Shown here: positions 59,050 to 64,000 of the stretch, piece after piece
How positions within the stretch are numbered: position 1 is the stretch's first letter
How the letters are laid out: each line of letters opens with the position of its first letter
NCBI RefSeq assembly: GCF_035593345.1
Contig: NZ_CP141606.1
Location: 3,348,001 to 3,412,000, forward strand
Direction: 5' to 3'
DNA from: Lelliottia sp. JS-SCA-14
GTDB lineage: Bacteria > Pseudomonadota > Gammaproteobacteria > Enterobacterales > Enterobacteriaceae
Length of the DNA stretch: 64,000 bases
Position numbers and translations under genes: made by a program
The notes under the pieces: model-generated
Told to the model about the DNA's origin: nothing
The model's database searches: none
What the model saw: only the letters and a program-made list of their open reading frames with translations

Positions 59050-59882
59050 CAGTGACCAACCACACGTCGACCAAAGCGACTTTGCAGAGTGTTAATCGAG
59101 AACAACAGGAGCAGCGACGCGGCCAGGATCACCGAGGCAATCGCACTCGCCGCCGGATAGTCAAACTCCTGCAAGCGCACAAAAATCATCAGCGAGGTGA
59201 CTTCGGTTTTCCACGCGATGTTTCCGGCGATAAAAATCACCGCGCCAAACTCGCCGAGACTGCGGGTGAACGACAGCGCCACACCGGCCAGCAGCGCCGG
59301 AGAGAGTTCCGGTAATACCACTTTGCAGAAGCTCTGAATGCGCGTCGCGCCGAGGGTTTCCGCCGCCTCTTCGTATTCCGGCCCTAACTCTTCGAGAACG
59401 GGCTGCACGGTCCGCACCACAAACGGGATGCTGGTAAAGGCCATCGCCACGGCGATCCCAAGCCAGGTGTAAGTCACTTTGATGTCAAACTGCGCCAGCC
59501 ACTGACCGTAAAACCCGTTCACCGAGAACAATGACGCCAGGGTCAAACCGGCGACCGCCGTCGGCAGTGCGAAAGGCAGATCCATCAGGGCGTCCAGCAG
59601 CGTACGGCCCGGAAAACGATAGCGGGTTAAGATCCACGCCATCAGCAGGCCAAACACGCCGTTGAAAATCGACGCCACAAACGCCGACAGCAGCGTGACT
59701 TTATAGGCCGCCACCACCTGCGGGTTGGTGATCACTTCCCAGTACTGCGCCCAGCTCATCTCAGAGAGCTGCATCACCAGCGCACTTAACGGCAACAGCA
59801 AAATCAGACAGACGAACAGCAGGCTGGTCCCGAGGCTTAAGGTAAAGCCGGGCAGCACGCGTCTGGAGGAGACTGCAAACAT
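59049..59882 (-). CDS. cysU: Sulfate/thiosulfate ABC transporter permease CysU (CysT)
   Basis: A 277-residue permease with six helices and an EAA loop, YEEAAETLGATRIQSFCKVV (about 170-189). It is the second membrane subunit of the CysPUWA transporter. Its ATG overlaps the cysP stop (TAATG). Length matches E. coli CysU. Confidence 0.96.
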   Translation of the reverse strand: MFAVSSRRVLPGFTLSLGTSLLFVCLILLLPLSALVMQLSEMSWAQYWEVITNPQVVAAYKVTLLSAFVASIFNGVFGLLMAWILTRYRFPGRTLLDALMDLPFALPTAVAGLTLASLFSVNGFYGQWLAQFDIKVTYTWLGIAVAMAFTSIPFVVRTVQPVLEELGPEYEEAAETLGATRIQSFCKVVLPELSPALLAGVALSFTRSLGEFGAVIFIAGNIAWKTEVTSLMIFVRLQEFDYPAASAIASVILAASLLLLFSINTLQSRFGRRVVGH

Positions 59883-60898
59883 TACTTACGCCCCGCCGCC
59901 AACAGTTTGTCCAGCTCACCGCCGGTGGTGAAGTGGGTTTTCATCACCTCAGGCCAGGAGCCAAACTGGTCTTCCACGCGGAACAGCTCGGTCTGCGGGA
60001 ATTTGTCTTTGAGCTTGTTCATCACGTCCGGGTTCGCCACGCGATAGTAATAGTCGGTGATAATGGTCTGCGCCTGCGGGCTGTAGAGATAGTTCAGGTA
60101 CTCCTTCGCCGCTTTCTCGGTGCCGTTGGCTTTAACGTTTTTATCGACCCACGCCACCGGGAACTCGGCAAAGATGTTCACCTTCGGCACCACCACTTCG
60201 AAGCCCTGCGCTTCGTACTGTTTACGGATGTTATTCACTTCCGACTCGAAGCTGATCAGCACATCGCCCAGACCGCGTTCCACGAAGGTGGTGGTCGCCC
60301 CGCGACCGCCGGTATCAAACACTTCGACGTTTCTCAGGAACTGAGTCATGAACTGCTCGGTTTTGGCTTTATCGCCGCCGTCCGCTTTATCGGCTGCGCC
60401 CCAGGCGGCGAGATAGGTATAGCGCGCGTTACCGGAGGTTTTTGGATTCGGGAAAATCAGCTTCACATCAGAGCGCACCAGATCGTTCCAGTCGTGGATA
60501 TTCTTCGGGTTGCCCTTACGCACCAGGAACGCCATGGTGGAGTAGAACGGCGAGCTGTTGTTCGGCAGACGGCTCTGCCAGTCCGCCGGGATCAGGTTGC
60601 CTTTGTCATGCAAAATTTGTACGTCGGTAATCTGGTTGTAGGTCACCACATCGGCTTTCAGCCCCTGCAAAATCGCCAGCGCCTGCTTTGAGGAGCCCGC
60701 GTGAGATTGCTTGATGGTCAGCTTGTCGCCGTTGTTCTCTTTCGCCCACTGCTGTTCAAACGGTGGATTCAGGGCGGCAAACAGTTCGCGGGAGACATCA
60801 TAGGAACTGTTGAGCAGCTCAGTCGCCTGCGCCTGCGCGACCAACAGCATGGAAGCTGCCAGCGCCAGATATCCTTTTTTCAGTACAGTAACGGCCAT
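59882..60898 (-). CDS. cysP: Thiosulfate/sulfate-binding protein CysP
   Basis: A 338-residue periplasmic binding protein. The signal peptide [20 protein letters not shown] continues to AQAQA, with cleavage near residue 25 before [13 protein letters not shown]. The ligand pocket shows [10 protein letters not shown] (about 65-74) and [24 protein letters not shown] segment near 151-170. It binds thiosulfate and sulfate for CysUWA. First gene of the operon, and in E. coli activated by CysB with N-acetylserine under sulfur limitation. AAGGGTGCGCA precedes the ATG. Confidence 0.97.
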   Translation of the reverse strand: MAVTVLKKGYLALAASMLLVAQAQATELLNSSYDVSRELFAALNPPFEQQWAKENNGDKLTIKQSHAGSSKQALAILQGLKADVVTYNQITDVQILHDKGNLIPADWQSRLPNNSSPFYSTMAFLVRKGNPKNIHDWNDLVRSDVKLIFPNPKTSGNARYTYLAAWGAADKADGGDKAKTEQFMTQFLRNVEVFDTGGRGATTTFVERGLGDVLISFESEVNNIRKQYEAQGFEVVVPKVNIFAEFPVAWVDKNVKANGTEKAAKEYLNYLYSPQAQTIITDYYYRVANPDVMNKLKDKFPQTELFRVEDQFGSWPEVMKTHFTTGGELDKLLAAGRK

Positions 60899-60909
60899 TG
60901 CGCACCCTT

Positions 60910-60995
60910 ATAAATGTGATGACTAACTTATTGCCATAATATTTATAACGGGTACGAAAGGAGTAACGGTTTTATATACCGTTTGGTGATTTAGC
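60910..60995 (-). promoter_or_regulatory. cysP promoter and CysB-binding region
   Basis: The reverse strand reads CGTTACTCCTTTCGTACCCG, then TTATAAATATTATGGCAATA, then a TTATAAGGGTGCGCA start region. This closely resembles the E. coli cysP upstream region, where CysB binds around the -35. The -10 is probably within TATAAATATTATGG. The exact sites are inferred by resemblance. Confidence 0.6.
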
Positions 60996-61028
60996 AGCAG
61001 AAAAGGGAATAAGGATGAGGAGTGTTAA

Positions 61029-61060
61029 TGCCGGGTGGCGCTTACGCTTACCCGGCCTAC
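61029..61060. repeat. Single REP unit between cysP and yfeX
   Basis: TGCCGGGTGGCGCTTACGCT and the following ACCCGGCCTAC form one REP-like imperfect palindrome just after the yfeX stop. In K-12 this place holds ucpA and the mur genes. Confidence 0.8.
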
Positions 61061-61064
61061 AAAA

Positions 61065-62015
<951 letters not shown>

Positions 62016-62056
62016 TTATACCTGGATTTCAGCGAGGCGGTTTGTTCAGGCGCAAA

Positions 62057-62641
62057 TTACTGCTTCCAGATAATCTTGCTCACTTTCCAGTTTTTGAGGG
62101 TGTCGTCCGCAGGCATCAACCCTTCCGGGCCGCTCCACTCACCGGTGAAGAGATAGCTAATATGCTGGCTGTCTTTAGCCTTACACTCGACGGCCACTTT
62201 CTCATCCGCCACCGCGCTCTCGCAGTTGCCGAACGCTTTCTGATACAGGTCGCTAAACGGCGTACCGACTTTGACGCCGGTATCGGTTTCCACATCGCGG
62301 TCCAGCACCTCAATGCGGTTCACGGTGCCTTTATCGCCGTTGATGATCAGCGCCAGCTTGTCGTCTTTCAGCGCTTCGAAGTAGTGCACGATGGTGCCAT
62401 TCTCGGTTTTCATGCCGCTGCGCAGGCGGTAGTCGCTGCTGAGTTCTGACTGGATGGCGTCCTGGTCCAGCGCGGTCGTTGCGTTAATGTTCCCGACGCC
62501 CTTCTCGGTCACTTCGAATGAGGATCCAAACCAGTTCCACGGATAGGCCGCCGACCAGTTGATGGAGGAGATTGACGAGAGCGTTGAACACCCGGTTAAC
62601 ACCAGCGGCAAAGCGCATAAAACTAAACGCAGCGATTTCAT
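62057..62641 (-). CDS. yfeY: Lipoprotein YfeY (DUF1131)
   Basis: A 194-residue protein (191 in E. coli). The signal peptide ends with lipobox LTGC at C18 (MKSLRLVLCALPLVLTGC). The residue after the cysteine is Ser, so outer-membrane sorting is expected. The rest is a soluble periplasmic domain with two conserved cysteines (about 139 and 152) that could form a disulfide. The function is unknown; E. coli yfeY is in the sigma-E regulon. A hairpin with U-tract lies downstream, before yfeX. Confidence 0.9.
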   Translation of the reverse strand: MKSLRLVLCALPLVLTGCSTLSSISSINWSAAYPWNWFGSSFEVTEKGVGNINATTALDQDAIQSELSSDYRLRSGMKTENGTIVHYFEALKDDKLALIINGDKGTVNRIEVLDRDVETDTGVKVGTPFSDLYQKAFGNCESAVADEKVAVECKAKDSQHISYLFTGEWSGPEGLMPADDTLKNWKVSKIIWKQ

Positions 62642-62702
62642 TGAAACGTCCTTTCTTGTTAATTCAACGCTTGTTGGAGTGCAGCATCGATAAAAAGTGC
62701 CT

Positions 62703-63152
62703 TTAATCTTTTTCGATGGCGAAACTGGCGCGCAGACGAGGATGCGTCAGGAGCCACAGCAGCGCCACAATATCCGCCACCACCAGCGAAATCCCGATCC
62801 CACTCAGCGGCTCACCGAAGTACCAAAGCAGAGGCTGCCAGCACAGCAATACCACCTGCGCGAGGATCAGCAGCCAACGAAGGCTGTACCAGACACGCGG
62901 AAAATGTTGCCGCCGGCCGCTGAGCAAAAACGCCAGCACCGCCGGCACGCCGGGCAACAGCCCGAGCCAGAAGTTATCGTGGTCGGGATAGAACAGATTC
63001 AGCAGCGTATTTCCCTGATCGCGCGACGCCCCCGCCACCACAAACAGCACCCAGGTTCGCGCCTGAAGCAGAAGCACACACCAGAACAGAAATGGCAATC
63101 TGACGCGGCCCTGGCTGTCATAGTGCGCCGGGTGAAACTCAGTATTCTTCAT
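62703..63152 (-). CDS. yfeZ: Small membrane protein YfeZ
   Basis: A 149-residue inner-membrane protein (about 151 in E. coli) with four hydrophobic segments (about 20-40, 55-75, 85-105, 110-135). No known motif and no assigned function. Its start overlaps the ypeA 3' end by 14 nt, so the two are translated as a coupled pair. yfeY begins 61 bp later. Confidence 0.88.
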   Translation of the reverse strand: MKNTEFHPAHYDSQGRVRLPFLFWCVLLLQARTWVLFVVAGASRDQGNTLLNLFYPDHDNFWLGLLPGVPAVLAFLLSGRRQHFPRVWYSLRWLLILAQVVLLCWQPLLWYFGEPLSGIGISLVVADIVALLWLLTHPRLRASFAIEKD

Positions 63153-63564
63153 CTTCGATCAGGCGCTTCCCTAAATTCAGAACATCAGCATGCTCATACC
63201 CGAGCCGCTCATACATTCCTAATACCACGTCGTTGTCTTCGCGCACCATAATCTGAATCTTCGGGCAGCCACGGGCGATCAGTTTCTTTTCCAGGCGATT
63301 GAGCAGCGCATTGGCGATACCACGCCCGCGATATTCCGGGTGGACGCCGAGATAATAGGCCGAGCCGCGATGCCCGTCGTAGCCGCCCATCACCGTGCCC
63401 ACCACTTCGCCGTTCACTTCTGCGACGAGAAACAGGCTGACGTCGTGATTGACCTTACGTTCGATATCCATTTCCGGATCGTTCCACGGACGCAGCAGAT
63501 CGCAGCGTTCCCAAAGGGTAATGACCTCTTCGAAATCTTCCTGGCGAAAAACGCGTATCTCCAT
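63139..63564 (-). CDS. ypeA: GNAT family acetyltransferase YpeA
   Basis: I start at the ATG at 63562-63564 ([18 protein letters not shown]), giving 141 residues as in E. coli. The acetyl-CoA-binding motif A of GNAT enzymes reads [15 protein letters not shown] (about 77-91), and the C-terminal motif MYERLGY (about 119-125) is typical. The acceptor substrate is unknown. It is divergent from amiA and overlaps yfeZ by 14 nt. Confidence 0.92.
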   Translation of the reverse strand: MEIRVFRQEDFEEVITLWERCDLLRPWNDPEMDIERKVNHDVSLFLVAEVNGEVVGTVMGGYDGHRGSAYYLGVHPEYRGRGIANALLNRLEKKLIARGCPKIQIMVREDNDVVLGMYERLGYEHADVLNLGKRLIEDEEY

Positions 63565-63776
63565 GGTATTAACCGCCTTTTTGGGTTGAAAAACAGTGAT
63601 TATGGCGCGAACGCCGCCATTAGCCAATAAGCGGCGAAAAATGTCCAAAATTTTGGCATAATGTCACTCTGTCACGTATTGAAATGAAAAGTAAAACAAT
63701 TCTCAACAAGGACTGTCGTAACGTAAAACGCGATACGATATAACACCAGGACCCCATTTTTTACAATTCAGGCCGC

Positions 63777-64000
63777 ATGAGCACATTCAAACCTTTAAAA
63801 ACACTCACATCGCGTCGTCAGGTACTCAAAGCGGGGCTGGCGGCCTTGACGTTAACCGGCATCGCCCAGGCGCAGGCCAAAGACGACAGTACCCTGAAAA
63901 CCAGCAATGGGCACAGTAAGCCTAAGGCGAAGAAAGCGGGCGCCAAACGCGTGGTGATGCTCGATCCGGGCCACGGCGGGATCGACACCGGCGCGATTGG
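63777..64000 (+). CDS. amiA: N-acetylmuramoyl-L-alanine amidase AmiA, 5' end only
   Basis: Only the first ~74 codons are present; the gene runs off the right edge. The N-terminus has a twin-arginine signal, TSRRQVLKAGLAAL, with cleavage after AQA near residue 34, so the enzyme is exported folded by Tat. The amidase_3 domain begins with VVMLDPGHGGIDTGA, whose histidine is a zinc ligand. AmiA cleaves septal peptidoglycan under activation by EnvC. It is divergent from ypeA, as in E. coli. Confidence 0.95.
   Translation, partial: MSTFKPLKTLTSRRQVLKAGLAALTLTGIAQAQAKDDSTLKTSNGHSKPKAKKAGAKRVVMLDPGHGGIDTGAI

Overview
This window is a stretch of enterobacterial chromosome at roughly 55% GC. Gene order follows the accD-to-amiA part of the E. 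coli K-12 map almost gene for gene. An indolepyruvate decarboxylase gene (ipdC) beside an aldo/keto reductase, which K-12 lacks at this place, points to Enterobacter or a close relative (Leclercia, Lelliottia, Kosakonia). This placement comes from recognising the proteins; no search was run. Several K-12 blocks are absent: the argW prophage with dsd/emrYK/evg, ypdC and the fry genes, xapAB/yfeN, and ucpA/murQRP.

Layout. 1-4114: accD (5' end only), dedA, truA, usg and pdxB, all leftward. 4232-9962: flk, yfcJ, fabB and mnmC. 10163-15954: a leftward run prmB-aroC-mepA-yfcA-epmC-yfcL, then smrB (rightward) and sixA. 16164-21875: fatty-acid uptake and beta-oxidation (fadIJ, fadL) with FadR operators. 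21921-27001: mlaA, yfdC, tRNA-Arg(CCT), lpxP, the tiny gene ypdK, and alaC. 27389-32275: the pyruvate-sensing pair ypdAB, glk, yfeO. 32276-36872: ipdC, an AKR gene, ypeC, mntH. 37224-44130: nupC, pdeA, two tRNA-Ala(GGC), yfeC-yfeD, gltX, and a tRNA cluster Val-Val-Val-Lys. 44345-51147: a flxA-like gene, yfeR/yfeH, ypeB, ligA, zipA, cysZ. 51310-60898: cysK, ptsHI-crr, pdxK, cysM, cysPUWA. 61065-64000: yfeX, yfeY, yfeZ, ypeA, and the start of amiA.

Themes that join neighbours are sulfate and thiosulfate uptake with cysteine synthesis (cysZ, cysK, cysM, cysPUWA), sugar PTS with glucokinase and pyruvate sensing, fatty-acid synthesis and degradation (accD, fabB, fadI, fadJ, fadL), and envelope lipid homeostasis (mlaA, lpxP).

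Most of the window is ordinary core genome. The strongest anomaly is ligA. Its first ~405 codons (about 47880-49100) are near 37% GC and clearly diverged, while the rest of the gene has normal GC and is close to E. coli: a mosaic DNA ligase. Other points worth a look are a duplicated tRNA-Lys 3' end and terminator around an inverted T-arm module (44113-44326), a tRNA-Arg(CCT) gene without an encoded CCA, a 93-bp tandem repeat that contains the mnmC stop codon, and a perfect 20-bp palindrome with a U-tract directly before yfeX. I found no CRISPR array, IS element or prophage, and no multi-gene system that I would call new.
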